From the NCBI GenBank assembly GCA_030538085.1, contig JAUNUR010000009.1:1-64000 (forward strand): a DNA stretch of 64,000 nt, in the 5' to 3' direction. The position numbers and the translations under genes are program-made. The notes under the pieces were generated by a model. It did no database searches and was not told the origin of the DNA. It saw only the letters and a list, made by a program, of their open reading frames with translations. Each line of letters starts with the position of its first letter. Positions within the stretch are counted from its first letter, which is position 1. This stretch comes from Pseudomonadota bacterium. Its GTDB lineage: Bacteria > Pseudomonadota > Gammaproteobacteria > Burkholderiales > Burkholderiaceae_C. Shown in pieces: positions 7,600 through 16,351 of the stretch.

Positions 7600-9435
7600 A
7601 TGACGGCGCGCGCACGCACGGCATCCGCGCTCCGCGCTGGCGCAAGGCCGGCAAACGTGCGTTCTGGTGTGCGCTACGACGTGCGCGTGGCCAGCCTTGG
7701 CGGCCACCGCTTCGCGGTGCGGATCACCATCGACCAGCCCGCCGCCGTGCAGCGCGTGTCGCTGCCGGCGTGGATTCCTGGCAGCTACCTGATCCGCGAA
7801 TTCGCGCGCCATCTGCAGCCTATGACGGCGATGCAGGGCCGCAACCCCCGCGCCTGCGTGCAGATCGACAAGAGCGGCTGGGACATCACCTGCGACCCGC
7901 GCCGGCCGCTGATGCTGAGCTACGAGGTCTATGCCTTCGACAACTCGGTGCGCACCGCCTGGCTGGACGCCGAGCGCGGCTTCTTCAACGGCACCAGCCT
8001 GCTGCTGCGCGTGCACGGGCACGAGGATCAACCGCACGAACTGACCGTGCACCCGGTGCGCCAGCGGCGCGACTGGCAACTGGTCACGGCGATGACGCCC
8101 ATCGACGTGGACGCGCAGGGCTTTGGCCGTTACGGCGCCGCCGACTACGACGAACTGGTGGATCACCCGGTGGAAATGGGCGCGCTGTGGCACGGCAGCT
8201 TCACCGCCGCTGGCGTGCCGCACCGTTTCGTGGTGGCGGGGGCGCCGGCCGGCTTCGACGGCGAGCGGCTGCTGCGCGACACGCAGAAGATCTGCGAAAC
8301 CGCCATCCGCTTCTGGCATGGCGCCAAGCGCCCGCCCCATGACCGCTACGTGTTCATGCTGAACGTGGTGCATGAGGGCTATGGCGGGCTGGAGCACCGC
8401 GCTAGCACCGCGCTGATTTGCGGCCGGGCCGACCTGCCGCGCCACGACGCACCCGCCGACGCGGCGCGCGTGGGCGATGGCTACGTCACGCTGCTGGGCC
8501 TGATCAGCCACGAATACTTTCACACCTGGAACGTCAAGCGCCTGCGTCCCGCCGAATTCGCGCGCTACGATTACCAGAGCGAAAACCACACGCGCCTGCT
8601 GTGGTTCTTCGAGGGTTTCACCAGCTACTACGACGACTTGCTGCTGCGCCGCGCCGGCCTGCTGGACGATGCCGACTATCTGAAACTGCTGACCAAGACC
8701 GCCAACCAGGTACTGCAGGCGCCCGGGCGGCGGGTGCAGTCGGTGGCGCAGGCCAGCTTCGACGCCTGGCTGCGCTACTACCGCCCCGACGAGAACACGC
8801 CCAACAGCACGGTCAGCTACTACACCAAGGGCGCGCTGGTGGCGCTGTGCTTCGACCTGACGCTGCGGCGTGAAACCTCGCACACCCTCGACGACGCGAT
8901 GCGCAAGCTGTGGCAGCGCTGCCAGGGCGGGCCGATGACGGAAGACGATTTCACCGCCGTGATGGCCGAGCTGGCCGGTCGATCCTTCGAGCGCGAGATG
9001 GCCGACTGGGTGCACGGCACCGCCGAGCTGCCCTTGAAGGCACTGCTGGAGTCGCAGGGCGTGAAAGTGCTCGCGGAACCCTCGCAACTGGCGCAGGCGC
9101 TGGGCCTGCGCGTGACCGAGAGCGGCGGCATCACGCTGAAGGTGGTGCTCGATGGCGGCCCCGCCGCCCAGGCCGGCATGGCCGCCGGCGACGAATGGCT
9201 GGGCGTGGAACTGCCCGCCGCCAGGGTGAATGGCCGTGCCACGCCCGCCACCGGCTGGCGCTTGACGCGGCTGGACGACCTGCCCTTGTTCGCTGGCAAG
9301 GCAAGCCGCGTCACCGCGCTGGTGGCGCGCGACAAGCGCCTGCTGCGCCTGCCCCTGGCCTTGCCCGAGAAGTCCACCACATGGCGGCTGGCTCCGAAAG
9401 ACAGCGGCGACCAGTCTCCCTGGCCGGGTCGCTGA
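7600..9435 (+). CDS. M61 family (glycyl aminopeptidase-type) metallopeptidase with PDZ domain
   Basis: Zinc peptidase of 611 residues. The catalytic motif H304-E-Y-F-H308 sits in LLGLISHEYFHTWNVKRL, preceded by the family signature GYGGLEHR. The N-terminal beta-sandwich contains SLPAWIPGSYLIREFARH. A C-terminal PDZ-like segment (around residues 500-560, with GGPAAQAGMAAGDEW) follows. No clear signal peptide is present, so it is probably cytoplasmic. It starts directly after the DUF3429 stop. Its last 55 bases overlap the likely start of the DUF3108 gene. Confidence 0.92.
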   Translation: MTARARTASALRAGARPANVRSGVRYDVRVASLGGHRFAVRITIDQPAAVQRVSLPAWIPGSYLIREFARHLQPMTAMQGRNPRACVQIDKSGWDITCDPRRPLMLSYEVYAFDNSVRTAWLDAERGFFNGTSLLLRVHGHEDQPHELTVHPVRQRRDWQLVTAMTPIDVDAQGFGRYGAADYDELVDHPVEMGALWHGSFTAAGVPHRFVVAGAPAGFDGERLLRDTQKICETAIRFWHGAKRPPHDRYVFMLNVVHEGYGGLEHRASTALICGRADLPRHDAPADAARVGDGYVTLLGLISHEYFHTWNVKRLRPAEFARYDYQSENHTRLLWFFEGFTSYYDDLLLRRAGLLDDADYLKLLTKTANQVLQAPGRRVQSVAQASFDAWLRYYRPDENTPNSTVSYYTKGALVALCFDLTLRRETSHTLDDAMRKLWQRCQGGPMTEDDFTAVMAELAGRSFEREMADWVHGTAELPLKALLESQGVKVLAEPSQLAQALGLRVTESGGITLKVVLDGGPAAQAGMAAGDEWLGVELPAARVNGRATPATGWRLTRLDDLPLFAGKASRVTALVARDKRLLRLPLALPEKSTTWRLAPKDSGDQSPWPGR

Positions 9436-10616
9436 GGCCGTGGCGCGGGGCGCGCCGCCGCCGCGCGCTGCTGGTCAGCACGGCCCTGGTGCTGGTGCTG
9501 CACGTGGTGGCGCTGGCCTGGCTGTCGGTGCTGCTGCGCCCGCCCAGCATCCTGAAAGACGTGGCGCCGCCCTTCTACACCCGCACCATCACGCCCGAGG
9601 CGCCGGCCGCCGTTGCTGCCGCGGCGCCCACGGTGGTGGCGATAACCAGGCCAAATCGGCCTTCGGCGCTGATAAAACCTGCGCGGAATGCTCCTGAAAA
9701 TATAGCAAACAAGGGCGTGCCACCCGCGCCTGAGTTGCCCGCCAGCGCGCCACCGCCCGTGGTTGAACCCCCGCCGGCCGACGACACGCCGGAATCCGTG
9801 GCGCAAGCTGCCGGCGCACCGGCCAGCGCGGCATCATCCGCCGAGCCAGCCAAGGCGCCGGCGTCGGCGGTGGCCGCCGAGGCCGCGCCTGAATCCGAAA
9901 ACGCAGTGGCGGTCGCGGCTGCGGCGTCGGCCCCGGTTGCCCCGGTGTTGGCCGCCAGCGCGACCGAGCCCGCTTTTCTGGCGAATTGGCCCGCCGACAC
10001 CCGTCTGACCTACGAGCTGGGCGGCAACTACCGCGGCGAACTGCACGGCGACGCGCGCGTGCTGTGGCAGCGCGAGGGCACCCGTTACCACACGGCGGTG
10101 GAGATGAGCGCGGGCCTGCTGGCCTCGCTCAGCTTCACCAGCCAGGGCGATATCACCGCCAGCGGCCTGAGGCCCGAGGTGTACGAGGAAAACGTGCGTG
10201 GCCGCCGCCGTGGCGTGCATCTGGGCGACGACGTGCGTTTGAACAACGGCACGCGCGTGCCGCGTCCCGAGGCCGTGCAGGACACGGCCAGCCAGTTCGT
10301 CGAGCTGAGCCACCGCTTCGCCACCGGCCAGATCCGGCTGGTGCCCGGTGCGCGTGTCGACTTCTCGATGGCGCGCCCCGGCGGTATCGACGAATGGACC
10401 TACGACGTGATCGGCCAGGAAACCCTGCACCTGCCCCGCCTGGGGCCGGTGCCCACCTACCACCTGAAACCCCGCCCCCTGACCAAGCCGCGCGGCCCCA
10501 TCACGGCTGAAATCTGGTACGCGCCCAGTCTGCAGTACCTGCCCGTGCGCATCAAGATCACGCAGGGGCCGGATACCTATATCGACCTGGTGGTGGACAC
10601 CATTGAGCAACGTTGA
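9381..10616 (+). CDS. DUF3108 domain-containing protein with long Ala/Pro linker
   Basis: Predicted inner-membrane-anchored periplasmic protein, 411 residues. A basic N-terminus (RGARRRRALL) precedes one transmembrane segment (LVSTALVLVLHVVALAWL). A roughly 120-residue Ala/Pro/Glu-rich linker and a C-terminal DUF3108 beta domain beginning near WPADTRLTYELGGNY follow. The start at 9381 lies inside the M61 gene in another frame; the frame is open much further upstream, so the start is uncertain. The linker contains an AT-rich patch (9652-9712) resembling the short AGCTGC element. The CTAGAAACGG repeat begins at its stop codon. Confidence 0.8.
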   Translation: MAAGSERQRRPVSLAGSLRPWRGARRRRALLVSTALVLVLHVVALAWLSVLLRPPSILKDVAPPFYTRTITPEAPAAVAAAAPTVVAITRPNRPSALIKPARNAPENIANKGVPPAPELPASAPPPVVEPPPADDTPESVAQAAGAPASAASSAEPAKAPASAVAAEAAPESENAVAVAAAASAPVAPVLAASATEPAFLANWPADTRLTYELGGNYRGELHGDARVLWQREGTRYHTAVEMSAGLLASLSFTSQGDITASGLRPEVYEENVRGRRRGVHLGDDVRLNNGTRVPRPEAVQDTASQFVELSHRFATGQIRLVPGARVDFSMARPGGIDEWTYDVIGQETLHLPRLGPVPTYHLKPRPLTKPRGPITAEIWYAPSLQYLPVRIKITQGPDTYIDLVVDTIEQR

Positions 10617-10855
10617 ACCTAGAAACGGCAGTTGGATGCGCCCGAGCGTGCCGTGATGGGCGTGCCAGGCAAGGCGCGAGGACGCGGCAGGCTTGTGCCT
10701 GCAAGGACGAGCAACGCGGCTTGGGCAGCGAGCCAGCGCGGCGCGATCGGGTGCATAGCGCGCTCACCCAACAGGTGAACTGATCGAAGCCGTGAAAGTC
10801 AGCGTTCATGCGGGTTGCCCAAGGATGGTAAGCGGTCAACTGCCGTTTCTAGGTT
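10616..10855. repeat. CTAGAAACGGCAGTTG inverted-repeat element, complete copy
   Basis: Element of 240 bp bounded by perfect 19-bp inverted repeats AACCTAGAAACGGCAGTTG (10616-10634) and CAACTGCCGTTTCTAGGTT (10837-10855). A complete inverted copy is at 48835-49075 and a left-truncated one at about 39950-40122. No convincing reading frame is inside, so it is MITE-like and would need a transposase in trans. Confidence 0.85.
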
Positions 10856-10870
10856 GAATCACGTGCCCTC

Positions 10871-11098
10871 AGAGGTTGCCCTCAAATTGCCTGGATACCT
10901 GATGGGTGCTCCGGTCGTACATCACGCCCATGCGTTTTATCTTGCGCCTGATGGGCGGGGCGGGTTATCCACAATTTGCAGCGCTCTTACTTTGACTATG
11001 TGCGCTAAGTTGCTCATTTAAAAGGATTTTCATTGTGGATATCTGGTGGAGGACACGGCTAAGCTCTTGATTTCATTGAAATAATTTGTAGACGCCCG
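10871..11098. other. Gene-free region upstream of mraZ with two DnaA-box-like sites
   Basis: No gene is seen here. 10871-10888 resembles the left end of the AGAGGC element. A perfect TTATCCACA at 10965-10973 matches the DnaA box consensus. An opposite-strand near match, TGTGGATAT, is at 11034-11042. The stretch 10978-11095 is noticeably AT-richer than its surroundings. A role in cell-cycle control of the dcw cluster is only inference. Confidence 0.5.
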
Positions 11099-11126
11099 TT
11101 GCCTCTCCCGTATTTCCTGCTACAGT
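11099..11126 (+). promoter_or_regulatory. Candidate dcw promoter before mraZ
   Basis: TTGCCT (11099-11104) and TACAGT (11121-11126) are spaced by 16 bp and fit a sigma-70 promoter. The -10 box overlaps the first of the MraZ-type repeats, so a bound repressor would block it. Another possible -35 (TTGATT, 11067) lacks a good partner. Confidence 0.45.
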
Positions 11127-11163
11127 GCAAAAAAGTGCAATTAAGTGGGGGAAAGTGCCATTC
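11124..11163 (+). promoter_or_regulatory. MraZ operator: four 10-bp-spaced direct repeats
   Basis: AGTGC, AGTGC, AGTGG and AGTGC occur at 11124, 11134, 11144 and 11154, exactly one helical turn apart. MraZ is known to bind short G-rich direct repeats in the mra promoter as a ring-shaped oligomer, with multiple equally spaced repeats. The spacing and position just upstream of mraZ support autoregulation of the cluster. Confidence 0.8.
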
Positions 11164-11198
11164 TCCATCGGCTCATGCACTTTCAGCAGGGGAATCAC

Positions 11199-11627
11199 GT
11201 GTTTCAAGGGGCGTCGTCGTTGAGTTTGGATGCAAAAGGGAGGCTTTCCGTGCCCACCCGGCATCGCGACGTCCTGAGCGCCACGGCCAGTGGCCAGCTC
11301 ACCATCACCAAGCACCCGCATGGCTGTCTGATGGTCTTTCCGCGTTCCGAGTGGGAAAAGTTTCGTGAGCGCATCGCCCAACTGCCCATGTCGGCCCAGT
11401 GGTGGAAGCGCATCTTCATGGGCAACGCCCAGGACGTGGACATGGACGGCACTGGCCGCGTGCTGGTGTCGCCCGAGTTGCGCGCCGCCGCCGGGCTGAC
11501 GCGCGACGTCATGCTGCTGGGCATGGGCAACCATTTCGAGTTGTGGGACAAGGCCAGCTACGAGGCCAAGGAGGCCGAGGCCATGCAGGCCAGCATGCCC
11601 GAGGTGTTCGAGGACTTCGCGTTCTGA
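11199..11627 (+). CDS. mraZ: Transcriptional regulator MraZ
   Basis: DNA-binding regulator of the dcw operon, 142 residues, made of two SpoVT-AbrB-like repeats. The first contains [15 protein letters not shown] and the second [19 protein letters not shown]. The start is the GTG at 11199 ([11 protein letters not shown]), which matches other MraZ proteins and follows AGGGGA at 11188-11193 with five bases between. An ATG at 11145 is in frame but would lie inside the operator. It is the first gene of the cluster, 12 bp before rsmH. Confidence 0.96.
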   Translation: MFQGASSLSLDAKGRLSVPTRHRDVLSATASGQLTITKHPHGCLMVFPRSEWEKFRERIAQLPMSAQWWKRIFMGNAQDVDMDGTGRVLVSPELRAAAGLTRDVMLLGMGNHFELWDKASYEAKEAEAMQASMPEVFEDFAF

Positions 11628-11639
11628 GGCGGGAAACGG

Positions 11640-12665
11640 GTGAGCACATGGGTACACACCACGGTCCTGTTGAACGAGGCGACAGACGCCCTCATCACGG
11701 ACCCGCAAGGCCAGTACGTGGATGCCACGTTTGGTCGCGGCGGGCATGCGCGCCTGATTCTGCAGCGGCTGGCGCCAACGGGCCGGCTGATCGCCTACGA
11801 CAAGGACCCCGAGGCGCTGGCCGAGGCGGCGCGCATCGAGGATGCGCGCTTGTCGATCCGGCACCAGGGCTTCGCGGCGCTGGGCGAGCTGCCGCCGGCC
11901 AGCGTGGCCGGGGTGCTGATGGACCTGGGTATCAGCTCGCCGCAGATCGACAACCCCGCGCGGGGTTTTTCTTTTCGTGCCGACGGCCCGCTGGACATGC
12001 GCATGGACCCCACGCGCGGCCAGAGCGCCGCGGATTGGCTGGCGGTGGCCGGCGAACGGCAGATCGCGGAGGTGATTCGTGATTACGGCGAAGAACGGTT
12101 TGCTGGCCCCATTGCAAAGGCGATTGTTTCGCGCCGACAGGAACGGGGCCCTGTTGCAACCACCCTTGAACTGGCCGAACTCGTGGCTGGCGCGGTCAAA
12201 ACCCGCGAGCCGGGCCAGAACCCTGCAACGCGCACATTTCAGGCTGTTCGGATTTTCGTCAACGCCGAGCTTGAAGAGCTCGAACAGGCGCTGAAAGGCT
12301 GCCTGCATGTGCTGCAACCCGGAGGTCGGCTCGTGGTGATCAGCTTCCATTCGCTGGAAGACCGCATCGTCAAGCAGTTCATCGCCCGCCATTCCAAGGC
12401 GGTGGTGGACCGCCGCGCGCCCTTTGCCGAGCCGGCGCCGACCCTGCTGCGCGCGCTGGGCCGCGTGAAGCCGTCCGAGGCCGAAGTGGCCGCCAACCCG
12501 CGCGCGCGCAGCGCCGTGATGCGCGTGGCCGAGCGCACGGAAGTCGATGCCATAGGCATTCGGCAGGGTGGCCTTGAGCCGACGCCGGGCCGCCCCAAGG
12601 CGGCGAAGGCCCCCTCGGGGGGCAGCGCAACAGGCGCAGCCGTGAAGCGTGGGGGCCTGTTGTGA
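11640..12665 (+). CDS. rsmH: 16S rRNA (cytosine1402-N4)-methyltransferase RsmH
   Basis: SAM-dependent methyltransferase (formerly MraW) that modifies C1402 in the decoding centre of 16S rRNA. The start is GTG ([14 protein letters not shown]). The SAM motif [14 protein letters not shown] is near residue 30 and the late signature [14 protein letters not shown] is conserved. The 341-residue length is slightly above average because of a tail after RVAERT. That tail is encoded by a GC-rich run (12590-12655) containing an inverted GGCCCCCTCGGGGGGC stretch, so it may be repeat-derived. It overlaps ftsL by four bases. Confidence 0.96.
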   Translation: MSTWVHTTVLLNEATDALITDPQGQYVDATFGRGGHARLILQRLAPTGRLIAYDKDPEALAEAARIEDARLSIRHQGFAALGELPPASVAGVLMDLGISSPQIDNPARGFSFRADGPLDMRMDPTRGQSAADWLAVAGERQIAEVIRDYGEERFAGPIAKAIVSRRQERGPVATTLELAELVAGAVKTREPGQNPATRTFQAVRIFVNAELEELEQALKGCLHVLQPGGRLVVISFHSLEDRIVKQFIARHSKAVVDRRAPFAEPAPTLLRALGRVKPSEAEVAANPRARSAVMRVAERTEVDAIGIRQGGLEPTPGRPKAAKAPSGGSATGAAVKRGGLL

Positions 12666-12961
12666 CGCGATTGTCCATCGTGCTCCTGGTCGCCGTCATG
12701 GCGTCGTCGCTGTACCTGGTGTGCGTGCAGTACGACTCGCGCCGCCTGTTCACCGAGTTGGATCGCGCCGTCGCCGAAGCGCGCCGGCTGGAGACCGAGC
12801 GCGGCCGCCTGGAGGTGGAAAAGCGCGCCGAGGCCACCTCGCTGCGCGTCGAGAACCTGGCCAAGGACAAGCTGGCCATGCGCACCATCACGCCCGCCAT
12901 CACCGAATACGTCAGCGTGCGCGAACCCGCCGCCGCGCCGGCCGGAGGGGCGCGGCCATGA
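12662..12961 (+). CDS. ftsL: Cell division protein FtsL
   Basis: Small bitopic divisome protein, 99 residues, that forms the FtsQLB complex. One transmembrane helix ([17 protein letters not shown], residues 6-22) is followed by a periplasmic coiled coil rich in Glu, Arg and Leu. The start is a GTG that overlaps the rsmH stop (GTGA). The end overlaps ftsI by four bases (ATGA). The weak sequence conservation of FtsL makes position and topology the main evidence. Confidence 0.92.
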   Translation: MTRLSIVLLVAVMASSLYLVCVQYDSRRLFTELDRAVAEARRLETERGRLEVEKRAEATSLRVENLAKDKLAMRTITPAITEYVSVREPAAAPAGGARP

Positions 12962-14694
12962 GGGACATCCGCTACACCTCCAGCCCGCTGCTGGCGTCCA
13001 AGACGCCGGTATGGCGCAGCAAGTTCGTCGTCGCCATGCTGGCGCTGGCCTTCATTGGCCTGGTGGCGCGCGCGGCGTATGTGCAGGTGGTCGACAACGA
13101 ATTTTTCCTGCGCCAGGGCGAGGTGCGCTTTGCCCGCACGCTGGAGCTGCCGGCCAGCCGTGGCCGCATTTTCGACCGCAACGGCCTGCTGCTGGCGTCC
13201 AGCGTGGTGGCGCCCAGCATCTGGGCGATTCCCGAGGACGTGGACCGCAACCCGGCCAAGCTGCGCGAGCTGGCCAAGCTGCTGGGCATGCCGCTGGCCG
13301 ATCTGGAAAAGCGCCTCGCCAACGAGGACAAGACCTTTGTCTGGATCAAGCGCCAGGTGGACGAGCCCGTGGCTAAGCAGATCGCCGCGCTGAAGATCGC
13401 CGGCATCTACCAGCGCAAGGAATACAAGCGCAAGTACCCCGAGGGCGAGGCGGCGGCCCACGTGATCGGCTTCGCCAATGTCGAGAACATGGGCCAGGAA
13501 GGCGCCGAGCTGGCGTTCGAGAAGCAGTTGGCCGGCAAGCCCGGCTCGCGCCGCGTCATCAAGGACCGGCTGGGCCGCGTGGTGGAAGCCGTGGGTGACG
13601 AGGTGCCGCCGGTGGACGGGCAGGACGTGCAGTTGTCGATCGACTCGAAGGTGCAGTTCTTCGCCTATCAGAAGCTGCGCGACGCCGTGACGGCCAACAA
13701 GGCCAAGTCGGGCAGCGTGGTGGTGCTCGACGCGCAGACCGGCGAGGTGCTGGCGCTGGCCAACTACCCGAGCTATTCACCCGACAACCGCCGCAACCTC
13801 AGCGGCGCGCAGTTGCGCAACATCGCGGTCACCGACACCTTCGAGCCAGGCTCCATCATGAAACCCATCACCGTGGCGATGGCGCTGGAAGCGGGCAAAG
13901 TCACGCCGCGAACGGCGATTGCCACCGCGCCGGGCTTCTACAAGCTCGACAAGTTCACCATCCGCGACACGCGCAACCACGGCACGCTCACGGTGGAAGG
14001 CGTGATCCAGAAGTCCAGCAACGTCGGCTCGCTGAAGATCGCGCAGCGCCTGTCCGCGCGGGAGATGTGGGAAACCTATGCCGCGCTGGGCTACGGCCAC
14101 AGGCCGGACCTCACGTTCCCCGGCGCCGCCAGCGGCCGCGTGCGGCACTGGAAGAGCTGGCGCCCGGTGGAGCAGGCCACCATGTCCTACGGCTACGGCA
14201 TGTCGGCCTCGCTGTTTCAGATGGCGCATTCGTACACCGTGTTTTCGCGTGGTGGCGAGATCATTCCCGCCACGCTGCTGAAAAGCCCCGAGGGCGCCCA
14301 GGTGCGCGGCGAGCGGGTGTTCTCCGAGAAGAACGCGCGCGCCGTGCGCAAGATGCTGGAGATGGCCGCCGGCCCCGGCGGCACCGGCCAGCGCGCGCAG
14401 ACGGTGGGCTATTCGGTGGGCGGCAAGTCGGGCACGGCGCGCAAGCAGCAGGGCAAGGGCTATTCCAGCGACAGGTACCGCGCCTGGTTCGCCGGCATGG
14501 CGCCCATCGACGAGCCGCGCGTCATCGTGGCGGTGATGGTCGACGAGCCGAGCAACGGCGTGTACTACGGCGGCGCCGTGGCCGCGCCCGTGTTCAGCCA
14601 AGTGGTGCAGCAGACGCTGCGCATCATGGGCGTGCAGCCCGACGTGGCGGTTCAGCCCGCCATCATCGCCGAGCAGGTGGAGGAGTCGTTTTGA
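12958..14694 (+). CDS. ftsI: Peptidoglycan DD-transpeptidase FtsI (PBP3)
   Basis: Septal class B penicillin-binding protein, 578 residues. A short cytoplasmic tail and one transmembrane helix (about residues 20-40) lead into the PBP dimerisation domain with SRGRIFDRNG. The transpeptidase active-site motifs are S299-IMK (FEPGSIMKP), SSN (QKSSNVGS) and K490-SGT (GGKSGTARK). The ATG overlaps the ftsL stop. The gene is followed not by murE directly but by a repeat of about 125 bp, which breaks the otherwise tight coupling of the cluster. Confidence 0.97.
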   Translation: MRDIRYTSSPLLASKTPVWRSKFVVAMLALAFIGLVARAAYVQVVDNEFFLRQGEVRFARTLELPASRGRIFDRNGLLLASSVVAPSIWAIPEDVDRNPAKLRELAKLLGMPLADLEKRLANEDKTFVWIKRQVDEPVAKQIAALKIAGIYQRKEYKRKYPEGEAAAHVIGFANVENMGQEGAELAFEKQLAGKPGSRRVIKDRLGRVVEAVGDEVPPVDGQDVQLSIDSKVQFFAYQKLRDAVTANKAKSGSVVVLDAQTGEVLALANYPSYSPDNRRNLSGAQLRNIAVTDTFEPGSIMKPITVAMALEAGKVTPRTAIATAPGFYKLDKFTIRDTRNHGTLTVEGVIQKSSNVGSLKIAQRLSAREMWETYAALGYGHRPDLTFPGAASGRVRHWKSWRPVEQATMSYGYGMSASLFQMAHSYTVFSRGGEIIPATLLKSPEGAQVRGERVFSEKNARAVRKMLEMAAGPGGTGQRAQTVGYSVGGKSGTARKQQGKGYSSDRYRAWFAGMAPIDEPRVIVAVMVDEPSNGVYYGGAVAAPVFSQVVQQTLRIMGVQPDVAVQPAIIAEQVEESF

Positions 14695-14697
14695 TGA

Positions 14698-14822
14698 GGC
14701 ACCCCCCTGAGTCGCTGACGCGCCTTCCCCCCTCCGCTGCGCGAGGGGGGACATCGCCAGCGGGCGGGCCAAGCCCTTCCGCGGCGATCACTGGCATGGC
14801 CTGCTCCGCGGCCATCGGTTGG
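14698..14822. repeat. CCCCCTGAG ... GGCCTGCTCCGCGGCC repeat between ftsI and murE
   Basis: Forward copy of a roughly 100-125 bp repeat starting CACCCCCCTGAGTCGC. It has a C-run/G-run hairpin (CCCCCCTCCG ... GAGGGGGG) and ends GGCCTGCTCCGCGGCC. Other copies are at 18938-19047, 29228-29347 and, reversed, 2908-3018, 32418-32512 and 36506-36604. It always sits directly at a gene end. Confidence 0.75.
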
Positions 14823-14860
14823 CTGGAAGCGCTCGCGCTCCGTGGGGAGACGCAAGCGTG

Positions 14861-16351
14861 ATGACGTCACTGGCTTCGCCACAGGACGCCGCGCGCTGGC
14901 TGCGCGCGCGCGTCACCGGCGTGCTGCACACCGACAGTCGCCTGGTGCGCGAAGGCGACGGCTTCATCGCCTGGCCGGGCGCGGCCACGGATGGCCGGTG
15001 CTTCGTGGCGAATGCGCTGGCGCAGGGCGCGAGTGCCTGCCTGGTCGAGCAGCAAGGTGCCGAGGCGTTTGGCTTCAAGGCGCCGGAGGTCGCCGCCTAC
15101 CCGCGATTGAAGGCCGCCACCGCGCCCATCGCCGCCGCCTATTACGAGGCGCCGTCACAGGCGCTCAACGTGATCGCCATCACCGGCACCAACGGCAAGA
15201 CGTCGACGGCCTTCTGGCTGGCTGACGTGCTATCGAAGGTGAAGCTGTCCGCGCTGTCTCCGTGCGGCCTGGTGGGTACCTTGGGTGTGGGTCTGCCGGG
15301 CGGGCTGGTATCGACCGGCATGACCACGCCCGACCCGGTGTTGCTGCAGCAGCGTTTTCGCAAGTTCGTCGATGGCGGCGTGCGTTCGTGTGCCATCGAG
15401 GCATCGTCGATCGGCATTGTCGAGCGCCGGCTCGATGCCACGGCGATCCGCGTCGCCGTGTTCACCAACTTCACGCAGGATCACCTCGACTACCACGGCA
15501 GCATGGAAGCCTACTGGCAGGCCAAGGCCGAACTGTTCGACTGGCCGGGGCTGCAGGCCGCGGTGATCCAGGCGGACGACCCGCGCGCCCACCTGCTGGT
15601 GGCGCAGGCCGAAGCGCGGGGGCTGGATGTGTGGACCGTGTCGCGCCAGCACCCGGCCCGGCTGCGGGCGGCGGACATCGCCCATGGCGCCACCGGCCTG
15701 GCGTGGGTGATCCGCGAAGGCGCGGCCTCGGTGCCCATCCGCACCAGCCTGGTCGGCGAATACAACATCGACAACCTGATGTGCGTGCTGGGCGCATTGC
15801 GCGCCCTGGGCGTGCCACTGGAGGAGGCGGTGGCGGCTTGCGCCGACCTGCCGTCGGTGCCGGGCCGCATGGAGCGCATCGACGCGCCGGGCGCGCCGCT
15901 GGCGGTGGTGGACTACGCGCACACCCCTGATGCCATCGAGAAGGCGCTGGGCGCCTTGCGGCCCATGGTCAGCGAGCGCGGCGGCCAGCTGTGGTGCGTG
16001 TTCGGCTGCGGCGGCAACCGTGACGCGCGCAAGCGCCCCCTGATGGCCGCGGCGGCCGAGTCGGGCGCCGACCGCGTGGTGGTCACCAGCGACAACCCGC
16101 GCGACGAGGCGCCGCAGGCCATCATCGACGCCGTGCTGGCCGGCCTGCGCCAGCCCGCGCGGACCGCCGTGGTGGTTGACCGCGCCGAAGCCATCGCACG
16201 CGCGCTGCGCGAGGCCGGCCCGCGCGACGTGGTGCTGATCGCCGGCAAGGGGCACGAGGACTATCAGGAAGTGCGCGGCCAGCGCCTGCCTTTTTCCGAC
16301 CAGGCGCAGGCGCGGCAGGTGCTGCGCAGCCGCATGGAGACCGCGGCATGA
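14861..16351 (+). CDS. murE: UDP-MurNAc-L-Ala-D-Glu:meso-diaminopimelate ligase MurE
   Basis: Mur ligase adding the third amino acid of the peptidoglycan stem, 496 residues. The ATP-binding motif GTNGKT is at residues 109-114. The substrate motif D411-NPR414 (TSDNPRDE) is specific for meso-diaminopimelate, giving a Gram-negative type wall. I chose the ATG at 14861, ten bases after GGGGAGA. An in-frame ATG at 14819 lies in the preceding repeat and gives an unlikely N-terminus. It overlaps murF by four bases. Confidence 0.96.
   Translation: MTSLASPQDAARWLRARVTGVLHTDSRLVREGDGFIAWPGAATDGRCFVANALAQGASACLVEQQGAEAFGFKAPEVAAYPRLKAATAPIAAAYYEAPSQALNVIAITGTNGKTSTAFWLADVLSKVKLSALSPCGLVGTLGVGLPGGLVSTGMTTPDPVLLQQRFRKFVDGGVRSCAIEASSIGIVERRLDATAIRVAVFTNFTQDHLDYHGSMEAYWQAKAELFDWPGLQAAVIQADDPRAHLLVAQAEARGLDVWTVSRQHPARLRAADIAHGATGLAWVIREGAASVPIRTSLVGEYNIDNLMCVLGALRALGVPLEEAVAACADLPSVPGRMERIDAPGAPLAVVDYAHTPDAIEKALGALRPMVSERGGQLWCVFGCGGNRDARKRPLMAAAAESGADRVVVTSDNPRDEAPQAIIDAVLAGLRQPARTAVVVDRAEAIARALREAGPRDVVLIAGKGHEDYQEVRGQRLPFSDQAQARQVLRSRMETAA

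Noticed and set aside
10815..11021. 68-codon frame between the MITE and mraZ
   Set aside because: It begins inside the inverted repeat and crosses the DnaA-like sites; no ribosome binding site or homologue recognised.
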